In this document: piece by piece, positions 11,400 to 20,022 of the stretch | How positions within the stretch are numbered: the stretch's first letter is position 1 | How the letters are laid out: every line of letters starts with the position of its first letter | Assembly (NCBI RefSeq): GCF_003293695.1 | Contig: NZ_CP029556.1 | Location: forward strand, 692,001-756,000 | Direction of reading: 5' to 3' | Length of the DNA stretch: 64,000 nt | DNA from: Lysobacter oculi | Lineage (GTDB): Bacteria; Pseudomonadota; Gammaproteobacteria; Xanthomonadales; Xanthomonadaceae | The notes under the pieces: model-generated | The model's database searches: none | The model's input: the letters and a program-made list of their open reading frames with translations, nothing else | What the model was told of the DNA's origin: nothing | Program-made: the position numbers and the translations under genes

Positions 11400-11716
11400 T
11401 GTTCGACGTACCCGTGGGCCTCGGCCACTACCTCACGCTCGGCGCGGTGTTGTTCTGCATCAGCGTGGCCGGCATCTTCCTCAACCGGAAGAACGTGATC
11501 ATCCTGCTGATGTCGATCGAGCTGATGCTGCTCGCGGTCAACATCAACTTCGTCGCCTTCTCGCGCCACATGGAAGACGCGGCGGGGCAGATCTTCGTGT
11601 TCTTCATCCTGACCGTGGCCGCGGCCGAGGCGGCGATCGGCCTGGCCATCCTGGTCGCGCTGTTCCGCAGCCGCCGCACCATCGAAGTGATGAAGATCGA
11701 CTCGCTCAAGGGCTGA
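11399..11716 (+). CDS. nuoK: NADH:quinone oxidoreductase subunit K
   Basis: Small three-helix membrane subunit (ND4L homologue) of the proton channel chain. 105 residues. Two buried glutamates essential for proton transfer are in [14 protein letters not shown] (helix 2) and [11 protein letters not shown] (helix 3). Start and stop overlap with nuoJ is TGATG. A 52-base gap separates it from nuoL, the largest within the operon. Confidence 0.97.
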   Translation: MFDVPVGLGHYLTLGAVLFCISVAGIFLNRKNVIILLMSIELMLLAVNINFVAFSRHMEDAAGQIFVFFILTVAAAEAAIGLAILVALFRSRRTIEVMKIDSLKG

Positions 11717-11768
11717 GTCGGCACTCCGCAGTCGCAACACCCACCGGTAAAACGGCGAAACCGAACAC

Positions 11769-13823
11769 ATGACCATCTCCACCACCCATCTGCTGATCAT
11801 CGTGCTGGCGCCGCTGCTGGGCTCGATCCTGGCCGGCCTGTTCGGGCGCCAGATCGGCCGCGCGGGCGCGCATACCGCCACCATCGCCGGTGTCGCGGTG
11901 AGCTTCGCCCTGTCGGCCTACGTGCTCTGGCAGCTGGTCGGGCAGGGCGCATCGCCGTTCAACCAGAACCTCTACACGTGGTTCGAGATCGGCAGCTACC
12001 AGGCGCATGTCGGCTTCATGGTCGACAAGCTGACCGCGATGATGATGGTCGTCGTCACCTTCGTTTCGCTGCTGGTGCACGTCTACACCATCGGTTACAT
12101 GCACGAAGATCCGGGTTACCAGCGTTTCTTCAGCTACATCTCGCTGTTCACCTTCTCGATGCTCATGCTGGTGATGAGCAACAACTTCATGCAGCTGTTC
12201 TTCGGCTGGGAAGCGGTGGGCCTGGTGTCCTATCTGCTGATCGGCTTCTGGTTCAAGAAGCCGACCGCGATCTTCGCCAACCTGAAGGCCTTCTTGGTCA
12301 ACCGCGTCGGCGACTTCGGCTTTTTGCTCGGCATCGCCGGCATCCTGTTCTGGTTCAAGTCGCTTGACTACGGCACGGTGTTCGCCAACATCCCGGTGCT
12401 CGCGGGCCAGACCGTTCCGGGTTTCGAAGGCTGGAGCGCCGCGACCTTCATCTGCATCTGCCTGTTCATCGGCGCGATGGGCAAGTCGGCGCAGGTGCCG
12501 CTGCACGTCTGGCTGCCGGATTCGATGGAAGGCCCGACGCCGATCTCCGCGCTGATCCACGCTGCGACGATGGTGACCGCGGGCATCTTCATGGTCGCGC
12601 GCATGTCGCCGCTGTTCGAGCTGTCGCAGACCGCGCTCAACTTCGTGCTGTTCATCGGCGCCACAACCGCGTTCTGGACCGGCCTGATCGGCATGGTGCA
12701 GAACGACATCAAGCGCGTCGTCGCGTACTCCACGCTGTCGCAGCTGGGCTACATGACGGTGGCGCTGGGCGTGTCGGCGTATTCGGCCGCGGTCTTCCAC
12801 CTGATGACGCATGCCTTCTTCAAGGCGCTGCTGTTCCTGGCCGCCGGCTCTGTGATCATCGGCATGCACCACGAGCAGGACATGCGGAAGATGGGTGGCC
12901 TGCGCAAGTACATGCCGATCACTTTCTGGACCTCGGTCATCGGCACGTTGGCGCTGGTCGCCACGCCGTTCTTCAGCGGCTACTACTCGAAGGACGCGAT
13001 CATCGTCGCCGCCGGCGAGCACGCGCACGAAACCGGCGGCTTCATCGCCACGTATGGCTATTGGGCCGTGCTGCTCGGCGCGTTCGTCACTTCGTTCTAC
13101 AGCTTCCGGCTGCTGTACCTGACGTTCTTCGGGCCGGAGCGTTTCCGCGACGCGCACCATGACGACCATCATGCCGATGCGCACCACGACGACCACGGCC
13201 ATCACGGCGCGCATGAACCGCATGAAAGCCCGTGGGTGGTGACGCTGCCGCTGGTGCTGCTGGCGATTCCGTCGATCATCATCGGCTTCTTCACCGCGGG
13301 CCCGATGCTGTTCGGTACCGACTGGAGCGGCCACCACAAGCAGGTGCCGTTCTTCCAGGGCGCGATCGACCTGGCGCCGGCACACGACGTGATGGCGAAG
13401 ATCGCGGCGGAAGACTGGCACGGCCCGGTGAAGTTCGCGCTGCATGGTTTCGCAACGCCGGCGTTCTGGTTGGCCTTGCTGGGCTTCGCGCTGGCCACGG
13501 CGATGTACATCCTCTGGCCGCAGCTGCCGAAGAAAGCCGCGCAGATATTCCGCCTGCCGATCCGCATCCTTGAAGAGAAGTACGGCTTCGACAAGCTGTG
13601 GATCAACGGTTTCGCCGGCGGTGGCGTGCTGCTGGGCAAGGCGTTCCGCTGGTTCGATTCGATGGTGATCGACCGCGCCATCGTCGATGGCAGCGCCAAC
13701 GTGATCGGCGCGGCGGCCGGCAAGGTACGCAAGGTGCAGAACGGGCGGCTGTACAGCTACGCGTTCGCGATGATCCTGGGCCTGATCGCGTTGCTGGGCT
13801 GGCTCATCAAGGCGTGGATGTGA
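11769..13823 (+). CDS. nuoL: NADH:quinone oxidoreductase subunit L
   Basis: Distal antiporter-like proton-pumping subunit (ND5 homologue), about 16 helices plus the long lateral helix at the C-terminus. The core signatures GWEAVGLVSYLLIGFW, VPLHVWLPDSMEGPTP and HAATMVTAG carry the Glu, Lys and His residues of the proton path. 684 residues. A loop at about residues 460-485 is unusually rich in His and Asp (more than ten His in about 30 residues, bases 13156-13220), lying between transmembrane helices. ATG start at 11769. Confidence 0.97.
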   Translation: MTISTTHLLIIVLAPLLGSILAGLFGRQIGRAGAHTATIAGVAVSFALSAYVLWQLVGQGASPFNQNLYTWFEIGSYQAHVGFMVDKLTAMMMVVVTFVSLLVHVYTIGYMHEDPGYQRFFSYISLFTFSMLMLVMSNNFMQLFFGWEAVGLVSYLLIGFWFKKPTAIFANLKAFLVNRVGDFGFLLGIAGILFWFKSLDYGTVFANIPVLAGQTVPGFEGWSAATFICICLFIGAMGKSAQVPLHVWLPDSMEGPTPISALIHAATMVTAGIFMVARMSPLFELSQTALNFVLFIGATTAFWTGLIGMVQNDIKRVVAYSTLSQLGYMTVALGVSAYSAAVFHLMTHAFFKALLFLAAGSVIIGMHHEQDMRKMGGLRKYMPITFWTSVIGTLALVATPFFSGYYSKDAIIVAAGEHAHETGGFIATYGYWAVLLGAFVTSFYSFRLLYLTFFGPERFRDAHHDDHHADAHHDDHGHHGAHEPHESPWVVTLPLVLLAIPSIIIGFFTAGPMLFGTDWSGHHKQVPFFQGAIDLAPAHDVMAKIAAEDWHGPVKFALHGFATPAFWLALLGFALATAMYILWPQLPKKAAQIFRLPIRILEEKYGFDKLWINGFAGGGVLLGKAFRWFDSMVIDRAIVDGSANVIGAAAGKVRKVQNGRLYSYAFAMILGLIALLGWLIKAWM

Positions 13824-13872
13824 GGCGGGTTGAAGTGATGGAAGTCCGGCAGAACAAGAAGGAATGTGACCT

Positions 13873-15393
13873 GTGAGCCAGTTGCCTTTGCTCAGCCTGC
13901 TGGTGTGGCTGCCGATTTTGGGAGGCGCGGCGCTGCTCGCGATGGGGCGCATGCCTGCCAACACCGCGCGCTGGACCGCGCTGCTGGTCTCTTTGCTGGT
14001 GCTGTTGGTCAGCGTCGGACTGGTCAGCGGCTTCGACCACGCCAACCCGGGCATGCAGTTCGTCGAGAACGCGCCGTGGATCGCGGCCTACGACATCTTC
14101 TACCACCTCGGTGCCGACGGCATTTCGGTCGCGCTGATCCTGCTGACCACGATCACCACGGTGCTGGTGGTGCTCGGCGCGTGGGGCTCGATCGACAAGC
14201 GGGTGAACCAGTATTTCGCGGCCTTCCTGATCCTCGAAGGCCTGATGGTCGGCGTGTTCGCCGCGCTCGACGCCGTGCTGTTCTACGTGTTCTTCGAAGG
14301 CATGCTGATCCCGATGTTCATCATCATCGGCGTCTGGGGCGGCCCGCGCCGCGTGTATGCCTCGATCAAGTTCTTCCTCTACACCTTCCTCGGTTCGGTC
14401 TTCATGCTGGTGGGCCTGGTCTACCTGTACATGAAGGGCGGCAGCTGGCAGCTGGCGGACATGACCGCGTTGCCGCTGACGATGAAGGAGCAGACCTGGC
14501 TGTTCTTTGCCTTCTTCGCCGCGTTCGCGGTCAAGGTGCCGATGTTCCCGGTGCACACCTGGTTGCCGGACGCGCACGTCGAGGCGCCGACCGCCGGTTC
14601 GGTGGTGCTGGCCGCCATCATGCTGAAGATCGGTGGCTACGGCTTCCTGCGCTTCAACCTGCCGATCGTGCCGGATGCCAGCCACGAATACGCCTGGCTG
14701 GTGATCGTGCTTTCGCTCATCGCCATCATCTACATCGGCCTGGTCGCACTGGTGCAGGACGACATGAAGAAGCTGGTCGCCTATTCGTCGATCTCGCACA
14801 TGGGCTTCGTGACGCTCGGCATCTTCATCGCCATGGGGCTGATGCGTGACAGCGGCAACGCCGACGCCGCCCGCCTGGGCCTGCAGGGCGCGATGGTGCA
14901 GATGATCTCGCACGGTTTCATCTCCGGCGCGATGTTCTCCTGCATCGGCGTGCTGTATGACCGCATGCACACCCGCATGATCCGCGACTACGGCGGCGTG
15001 GCGAACAGCATGCCGTGGTTCGCCGCGTTCTTCGTGTTCTTCGGTTTCGCCAACTCCGGCCTCCCGGCCACCAGCGGATTCGTCGGCGAGTTCATGGTGA
15101 TCCTGGCCAGCTTCCAGCAGCATCCGTGGCTCGCGTTCGCCGCCGCCACCACGCTCATCACCGGCGCCGCCTACACGCTGTGGCTGACCAAGCGCGTGAT
15201 CTGGGGCGAGGTCAACAACCCGCACGTCGCCGAGATGAAGGACGTCAACCGCCGCGAGGCCTTCATGCTGGCGGCCTTCGCCGCGGGCGTGCTGATCATC
15301 GGTCTGTGGCCGAAGCCGCTCACCGACCTGATGGAGCCGTCCATCGCGCAACTGGCGAACCAGCTCGCCACCAGCAAGCTTTCCGGACTGTAA
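13873..15393 (+). CDS. nuoM: NADH:quinone oxidoreductase subunit M
   Basis: Antiporter-like proton-pumping subunit (ND4 homologue) of complex I. 506 residues and about 14 helices. FFEGMLIPMFIIIGVWGG carries the conserved helix-5 Glu. KVPMFPVHTWLPDAHVEAPT has the central Lys and the proton-path His. GTG start with an AAGGAA ribosome site about 12 bases upstream. It is 49 bases after nuoL and 4 bases before nuoN. Confidence 0.97.
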   Translation: MSQLPLLSLLVWLPILGGAALLAMGRMPANTARWTALLVSLLVLLVSVGLVSGFDHANPGMQFVENAPWIAAYDIFYHLGADGISVALILLTTITTVLVVLGAWGSIDKRVNQYFAAFLILEGLMVGVFAALDAVLFYVFFEGMLIPMFIIIGVWGGPRRVYASIKFFLYTFLGSVFMLVGLVYLYMKGGSWQLADMTALPLTMKEQTWLFFAFFAAFAVKVPMFPVHTWLPDAHVEAPTAGSVVLAAIMLKIGGYGFLRFNLPIVPDASHEYAWLVIVLSLIAIIYIGLVALVQDDMKKLVAYSSISHMGFVTLGIFIAMGLMRDSGNADAARLGLQGAMVQMISHGFISGAMFSCIGVLYDRMHTRMIRDYGGVANSMPWFAAFFVFFGFANSGLPATSGFVGEFMVILASFQQHPWLAFAAATTLITGAAYTLWLTKRVIWGEVNNPHVAEMKDVNRREAFMLAAFAAGVLIIGLWPKPLTDLMEPSIAQLANQLATSKLSGL

Positions 15394-15397
15394 GACG

Positions 15398-16855
15398 ATG
15401 GCCAATACGCTTCCCGCCCTGACGATCGCCGAACTCTGGCCGCTGCTGCCGGAGCTGACGCTCGCCGCTTCCGCGTTCGCGCTGCTGCTGTTCGACCTGT
15501 TCTTCGACGCACGCCAGCGTGGCTGGACGATGCTGCTCGCGCTCATCGTGCTGATGGTGGTGGGCATGATGGCGGCCACCGGCATCGGTGGGCACGGCGT
15601 GGTCATGCACGAGATGTTCGTGCGCGACGGCCTGTCGGACCTGGCCAAGGGCGTGATCTGCTTCGGCAGCGCGGCGACGCTGGCCTACGGCTTCGATTAC
15701 TTCAAGGAACGCGGCAGCTACAAGGGCGAAGTCCCGGTGCTGATCCTGTTCGCCACGCTCGGCATGATGCTGCTGTCGTCCGCCAACAACCTGGTGATGA
15801 TCTACGTCGGCCTGGAAATGCTGGCGCTGTGCTCCTACGCGCTGGTCGCGCTGGAGCGCGACAACCCGCTGGCGACCGAAGCCGGCATGAAGTACTTCGT
15901 GTTGGGTGCGCTGGCTTCCGGCATGCTGCTGTACGGCATGTCGCTGCTGTACGGGGCGACCGGCACGCTGGACCTGCCGGGCATCCGCGCCGTGGCTGCT
16001 GCGGGCGGCGAGAACGCCAACCTGCTGCTGGCCGGCATGGTCTTTGTGGTGGCGGGCGTGGCCTTCAAGCTCGGCGCGGCCCCGTTCCACATGTGGCTGC
16101 CGGACGTCTACCAGGGCGCCCCGACGCCGATCACCATGTTCCTCAGCGCGGCGCCGAAGGTCGCGGCCTTCCTGATGGCCTACCGCCTGCTGGAATCCGG
16201 CCTGGGCCCGCTGGATGACAAGTGGCGCGTGCTGGTCGGCGGCCTGTCGGCGCTGTCGTTGGCGGTCGGCAACCTGGTCGCGCTGGCGCAGACCAACCTC
16301 AAGCGCATGCTCGCCTACTCAACGGTCTCGCACATCGGTTTCCTGCTGATGGGCGTGGCTGGTGGCGGTATCGCCGGTTACGGTGCGGCGCTGTTCTACG
16401 CGGTGATCTATGCGATCACTTCGATGGCGGCGTTCGGCGCGATCGTGCTGATGTCGCGGCAGGGTTTCGAAGCCGAGGAGATCGCCGATTACTGCGGCCT
16501 GTCCGCACGCGATCCGTGGATGGCGTTCCTGGTGATGTGCGTGATGGCTTCGCTGGCCGGCGTGCCGCCGTTCGTTGGTTTCTTCACCAAGCTCGATGTG
16601 ATCAGCGCGGCGGTGCAGGGCGACATGCTGTGGCTGGCGATCGTCGGCATCGTGTTCGCGGTGGTCGGCGCGTTCTACTACCTGCGCGTCATCAAGGTGA
16701 TGTATTTCGAGGAAGCCGGCAGCAGCGAAGTGGCGCGGCCCCGCGACAATCGCGGCCTGCGCGTGCTGTTCGCGGTCAATGCACTGTTGATGCTGGCGCT
16801 CAGCCTGGGCCTGAATCCGCTGATGGCCTGGTGCCGCCAGGTGTTCGCCGCCTGA
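15398..16855 (+). CDS. nuoN: NADH:quinone oxidoreductase subunit N
   Basis: Antiporter-like proton-pumping subunit (ND2 homologue) and last gene of the nuo operon. 485 residues, about 14 helices. The NNLVMIYVGLEMLALCSYAL helix has the conserved Glu, and KLGAAPFHMWLPDVYQGAPT has the Lys and His of the proton route. The operon ends here; tRNA-fMet starts 59 bases downstream from its own promoter. Confidence 0.97.
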   Translation: MANTLPALTIAELWPLLPELTLAASAFALLLFDLFFDARQRGWTMLLALIVLMVVGMMAATGIGGHGVVMHEMFVRDGLSDLAKGVICFGSAATLAYGFDYFKERGSYKGEVPVLILFATLGMMLLSSANNLVMIYVGLEMLALCSYALVALERDNPLATEAGMKYFVLGALASGMLLYGMSLLYGATGTLDLPGIRAVAAAGGENANLLLAGMVFVVAGVAFKLGAAPFHMWLPDVYQGAPTPITMFLSAAPKVAAFLMAYRLLESGLGPLDDKWRVLVGGLSALSLAVGNLVALAQTNLKRMLAYSTVSHIGFLLMGVAGGGIAGYGAALFYAVIYAITSMAAFGAIVLMSRQGFEAEEIADYCGLSARDPWMAFLVMCVMASLAGVPPFVGFFTKLDVISAAVQGDMLWLAIVGIVFAVVGAFYYLRVIKVMYFEEAGSSEVARPRDNRGLRVLFAVNALLMLALSLGLNPLMAWCRQVFAA

Positions 16856-16874
16856 TCTGGATTCATCGCTGCGC

Positions 16875-16903
16875 TTGCATCGATTGGATGCATCGCGCAT
16901 AAT
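16875..16903 (+). promoter_or_regulatory. promoter of tRNA-fMet
   Basis: TTGCAT (16875-16880) and CATAAT (16898-16903) are separated by 17 bases, a good sigma-70 arrangement, with the expected start a few bases before the tRNA 5' end. A 6-base inverted repeat TGCATC/GATGCA with a 5-base spacer overlaps the -35 box and spacer. Confidence 0.65.
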
Positions 16904-16914
16904 TCCGCTCCTGA

Positions 16915-16991
16915 TGCGGGGTGGAGCAGTCTGGCAGCTCGTCGGGCTCATAACCCGAAGGTCGCAGGTTCAAATCCTGCCCCCGCTACCA
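16915..16991 (+). tRNA. initiator tRNA-fMet(CAT)
   Basis: A 77-base tRNA with encoded CCA. The anticodon loop has CAT, and the anticodon stem TCGGG/CCCGA has the three consecutive G-C pairs that mark initiators. The acceptor stem is TGCGGGG against CCCCGCT, so position 1:72 is unpaired (T-T), another initiator hallmark (C-A in E. coli). A strong terminator follows within 11 bases. In E. coli the initiator tRNA metY heads the rimP-nusA-infB operon; here rimP is 17.9 kb away. Confidence 0.97.
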
Positions 16992-17001
16992 ACACGATAT
17001 G

Positions 17002-17036
17002 CGGCGTGACCTTGCTCCGGTCACGCCGTTTTTTTT
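17002..17036 (+). terminator. intrinsic terminator after tRNA-fMet
   Basis: A 10-base-pair stem CGGCGTGACC/GGTCACGCCG with a 7-base loop, followed by eight T residues: a textbook Rho-independent terminator that ends the tRNA transcript. Confidence 0.95.
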
Positions 17037-17149
17037 GTCTTTCGATAGCCGGACACCGTGATGTCGGGTTAGCCTCGCGACTGATGGGCCTTGTGCCGGT
17101 CGCCATCGTGGCCACTTCGCGCGAGGCACCGCAAGCCAAGGAAGGAACG

Positions 17150-17803
17150 ATGCCGGCTTCTGCATGGGTGACGATCAGCGCATGCGCCTTGGCGTGCACG
17201 GCGTTGCTGTTCTCCGAAGTGCGGCACTGGCGCACGGGCCGGATGATCTTCAAGACCCTGGCCAGCACGGCCTTCGTGCTGCTGGCACTGCAGCTGGATG
17301 CGGCGGCCTCGGCATACGGGCGCGCCATCCTCCTCGCGCTCGGGTTGAGCTGGCTGGGCGATGTGCTGCTGCTGTCCACCCGCAGCCGGATCTTCCTGAT
17401 CGGCATCGCCAGTTTCTTGCTGGCGCACCTCGCGTTCTCGTGGGCGTTTGTCCTGCACGGGTTCGACGGGCGGGCGGCCATCGGCGCCGTGGTGGTCATG
17501 GCGGCATTCGGCATCGCCATCCTTGCGTGGCTGAGGCCGCATCTTTCCGGCCTGTACCGCTTCGCCGTGCCCGCCTATGTGCTGGCCATCGTGATGATTG
17601 TCTCGCTGTCGGTGGCCGCGAGTGTCGCGACCGGCACGTGGTCGTTGGCGGCGGGCGCCGTGCTGTTCGCGGTCTCGGATATCTCGGTGGCGCGTGATCG
17701 CTTCGTGTCGCCGGGCTACGTGAACCGGCTGTGGGGGCTTCCGCTGTACTACCTCGCGCAGATCGTGCTGCTGTCGACGTTGGGACTGCACGCCACGAAC
17801 TGA
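17150..17803 (+). CDS. lysoplasmalogenase-like membrane protein (YhhN/TMEM86 family)
   Basis: An integral membrane protein of 217 residues with about eight hydrophobic helices and almost no soluble domain. Family signatures are KTLASTAFVLLAL near the N-terminus, LGLSWLGDVLLL in the middle and GAVLFAVSDISVARDRFV towards the end, with paired Asp residues that are conserved in YhhN/TMEM86. Animal TMEM86B hydrolyses the vinyl ether bond of lysoplasmalogens; the bacterial function is less certain. The ATG at 17150 follows a GGAAGGA ribosome site at 17140-17146. Earlier in-frame codons give a hydrophilic extension that does not resemble the family. It is the first gene after the tRNA-fMet terminator. 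Confidence 0.85.
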   Translation: MPASAWVTISACALACTALLFSEVRHWRTGRMIFKTLASTAFVLLALQLDAAASAYGRAILLALGLSWLGDVLLLSTRSRIFLIGIASFLLAHLAFSWAFVLHGFDGRAAIGAVVVMAAFGIAILAWLRPHLSGLYRFAVPAYVLAIVMIVSLSVAASVATGTWSLAAGAVLFAVSDISVARDRFVSPGYVNRLWGLPLYYLAQIVLLSTLGLHATN

Positions 17804-18077
17804 AACGACGCGGGTGCCTCGGCATCGCACGTGCATCGATGTGCCGGCATCGACAAGCTGCAAGTACGCGATGAATCGTGATGCGTGCATCTCGACCGCA
17901 TCCCACATCGACAAGGCCCACCTGCCCAAGGCCCGGTATTTCACGTCATGTTGCCGCCGGGCGGCGCGACACTCGCCCGTCAGCTACGGGTTGATGGGGA
18001 AGCGTGCCTCTGATGCGACATAGGTGGACCTGCGTCTTCCCGCATCCAAGCCGGATCAAACCTTGCGGAGATGTGAA

Positions 18078-19388
18078 ATGCGCATCGCACTGTTGTTGGT
18101 TTCCAGCGCCGTCCTCGCGGCTGCCTGCAGCGGCGGCCAGACACTGCCCGAAGGCAGCAGCATCGGCGCGGATCCCAAGTTGCCGGCACCGCAACGATCG
18201 CTGATCCCGACCGTGGACATCGCGCCTGCCACCGGCTGGCCCGATGGCGCGGCGCCCACAGCCAGCGGCGGTCTGGCGGTCACGCGATTCGCCGACGGGC
18301 TTGATCACCCGCGCTGGTTGCTGGTGCTGCCGAATGGCGATGTGCTGGTGGCGGAGTCCAACGGGCCGGCCGGCAAGGGCGGCGTGAAAGGCATCAAGGG
18401 CAGGATCATGGGCTCGGTGATGAAGAAGGCGGGGGCCGGTGCGCCCAGTGCGGATCGCATCACCCTGTTGCGCGATGCCGACCACGATGGCGTCGCGGAA
18501 ATCAGGCAGCCTTTCCTGAGCGGACTGCATTCACCGTTCGGGATGGCGCTGGTGGGTGATCGCCTTTATGTCGCCAACGCCGATGCGTTGGTCTGGGTGC
18601 CGTATCAGGCCGGGCAGCTCAAGAGCGATGCCGCGCCAACCAAACTTATCGACCTGCCCGGCAAGGGCGATGAACTCAATCATCACTGGACCAAGAGCCT
18701 GATCGCCAGCCGCGATGGAACGCGCCTCTACGTTGGCGTCGGCTCAAACAGCAACGTGGCCGAGAACGGCATGGCCGCCGAGCAGAACCGTGCGGCGATC
18801 CTGGAAGTCGATCCTAGGACCGGCGCGTTCCGGGTGTTCGCATCCGGCATCCGCAATCCAGTCGGGTTGGCGTGGGAGCCTTCGGGCGGCGCGCTGTGGG
18901 CGGTGGCGAACGAGCGCGACGAACTGGGCAACGATCTGGTGCCGGACTACCTGACGTCGGTGCGCGAAGGCGGTTTCTACGGCTGGCCGTACAGCTATTG
19001 GGGGCAGCACGTGGATGCGCGGGTCAAGCCGCAGGACCCCGCGCAGGTGGCGAAGGCGATCAAGCCGGATTTCGCGCTGGGCAGCCATGTCGCGCCATTG
19101 GGTCTGGCATTCACGCAGGGCGGTGCATGGAGCGGCGGCAAGCCGGGCGCGGTGATCGGACTGCACGGCTCCTGGAACCGCAAGCCGCAGGTCGGCTACA
19201 AGGTGGTGTTCGTGCCGTTCTCGGGTGGACGGCCGACAGGCGCGATGCAGGATGTGCTGACCGGCTTCCTGGATGGGCGCGGCAACGCGCGTGGACGGCC
19301 GGTGGGCATCGCGATGCAGGCGGAAGGCGGCATCCTCGTCGCCGATGATGTCGGCAATGCGGTGTGGCGAGTCGCACCTTCGAAGTGA
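18078..19388 (+). CDS. sorbosone dehydrogenase-like six-bladed beta-propeller lipoprotein
   Basis: Resembles the PQQ-type sugar dehydrogenase family (L-sorbosone/soluble glucose dehydrogenases), which oxidise sugars in the periplasm. 436 residues. The signal peptide ends in LAAACSGG, a lipoprotein-type cleavage site that would anchor it to a membrane. Propeller motifs include SPFGMALVGDRLYVAN, GTRLYVGVGSNSNVAENG, SGIRNPVGLAWEP and GGFYGWPYSYWG. Whether PQQ is really bound cannot be told, and no pqq synthesis genes lie in the window. It stands alone, with a 274-base upstream gap in which no gene is evident. Start chosen at 18078 because the signal peptide begins there. Confidence 0.85.
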   Translation: MRIALLLVSSAVLAAACSGGQTLPEGSSIGADPKLPAPQRSLIPTVDIAPATGWPDGAAPTASGGLAVTRFADGLDHPRWLLVLPNGDVLVAESNGPAGKGGVKGIKGRIMGSVMKKAGAGAPSADRITLLRDADHDGVAEIRQPFLSGLHSPFGMALVGDRLYVANADALVWVPYQAGQLKSDAAPTKLIDLPGKGDELNHHWTKSLIASRDGTRLYVGVGSNSNVAENGMAAEQNRAAILEVDPRTGAFRVFASGIRNPVGLAWEPSGGALWAVANERDELGNDLVPDYLTSVREGGFYGWPYSYWGQHVDARVKPQDPAQVAKAIKPDFALGSHVAPLGLAFTQGGAWSGGKPGAVIGLHGSWNRKPQVGYKVVFVPFSGGRPTGAMQDVLTGFLDGRGNARGRPVGIAMQAEGGILVADDVGNAVWRVAPSK

Positions 19389-19416
19389 TTCTGCCGGCTG
19401 TCCCGGCCCCGGCTGG

Positions 19417-19713
19417 CTAGCGCGTCTTGCGGGTCACGCCGGGTCGCGCGGGCGCGGAAGGCGCTTCGTCGGCATTGGCATCGGCACCGATGCGCTGCAG
19501 CGTGCGGGTCACGCCGAGCACTTCGATCTTGCCGCCTGATTTGCGGAAGGCTTCCAGATCGGCGGCGATCACCTCATGCGTCATCGGCGAACGGTCGCTG
19601 GCCTTGCGCGCGGGTAAGAACGCGCCGGTGCGTGTCCGCGCGGGCGGCGTGGCGGTGGCGGGCGAGGCATCCGGAGCGGGCGTGGCGACGGGTGTCTTCT
19701 TGCGGCTTGGCAC
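19417..19713 (-). CDS. hypothetical short Ala/Pro-rich protein
   Basis: 98 residues, function unknown. The N-terminal third is low-complexity Ala, Pro, Thr and Arg. A conserved-looking block follows (IAADLEAFRKSGGKIEVLG, then VTRTLQRIG), and the end is basic. No signal peptide or membrane segment. A GTG start is supported by an AGGAGG ribosome site 7 bases upstream, inside the end of the preceding YkgJ-type gene, whose stop lies only 3 bases away; the two are clearly translationally coupled. It is the last of a three-gene minus-strand operon (methyltransferase, YkgJ-type, this gene). Confidence 0.7.
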   Translation of the reverse strand: MPSRKKTPVATPAPDASPATATPPARTRTGAFLPARKASDRSPMTHEVIAADLEAFRKSGGKIEVLGVTRTLQRIGADANADEAPSAPARPGVTRKTR

Positions 19714-19716
19714 GGA

Positions 19717-20022
19717 TCAACCTCCTGGGGCGAGTGTCATGGGGATGCCGCGCGCGGTGCGTTCCGCGTATTCGGCGCGTACGTCGCGGCAGTAGGGGCC
19801 GTCCATTACGAAACGGCGGCAGATCTCGGGGCGCGACTCGTAGATGGAGCAGCACATGCGCGCGGAATCGAGCGCGACGCACCAGCCTTCCTCGTCACGC
19901 GCCATGACATGCAGGCCCGCTTCGGTGTGGGTGGTGTAGTGCGCGGGGATGCGTTCGTGGGGTTGCAGCACGACCGTGAGCCGGCAGCACACCGCATCGC
20001 AACGGCTGCAGTCCGCGCTCAT
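19717..20022 (-). CDS. YkgJ-type CxxCxxxCC zinc/iron-chelating protein
   Basis: A 101-residue cysteine-rich protein of the YkgJ/UPF0153 family, presumed to bind Zn or an Fe-S cluster; no firm function is known. The N-terminal SADCSRCDAVCC is the signature, with further Cys at WCVALD, MCCSIYESRPEICRRF and YCRDV. The ATG at 20020-20022 overlaps the stop of the methyltransferase gene by 4 bases and is where the Cys motif starts; the frame upstream is only shadow sequence. Its 3' end carries the ribosome site for the downstream short protein. Confidence 0.9.
   Translation of the reverse strand: MSADCSRCDAVCCRLTVVLQPHERIPAHYTTHTEAGLHVMARDEEGWCVALDSARMCCSIYESRPEICRRFVMDGPYCRDVRAEYAERTARGIPMTLAPGG

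Noticed and set aside
11706..14054. Very long open frame antisense to nuoL (782 codons), and similar antisense frames over nuoG, infB, pnp and others
   Set aside because: High GC content leaves few stop codons in antisense frames; the sense genes are fully conserved families, and the antisense products are low-complexity (His, Asp, Arg, Gln) with no motif.
17814..18023. Short open frame in the 274-base gap before the dehydrogenase-like lipoprotein
   Set aside because: No ribosome site, no family resemblance and no hydrophobic or charged pattern; the gap holds no clear gene.
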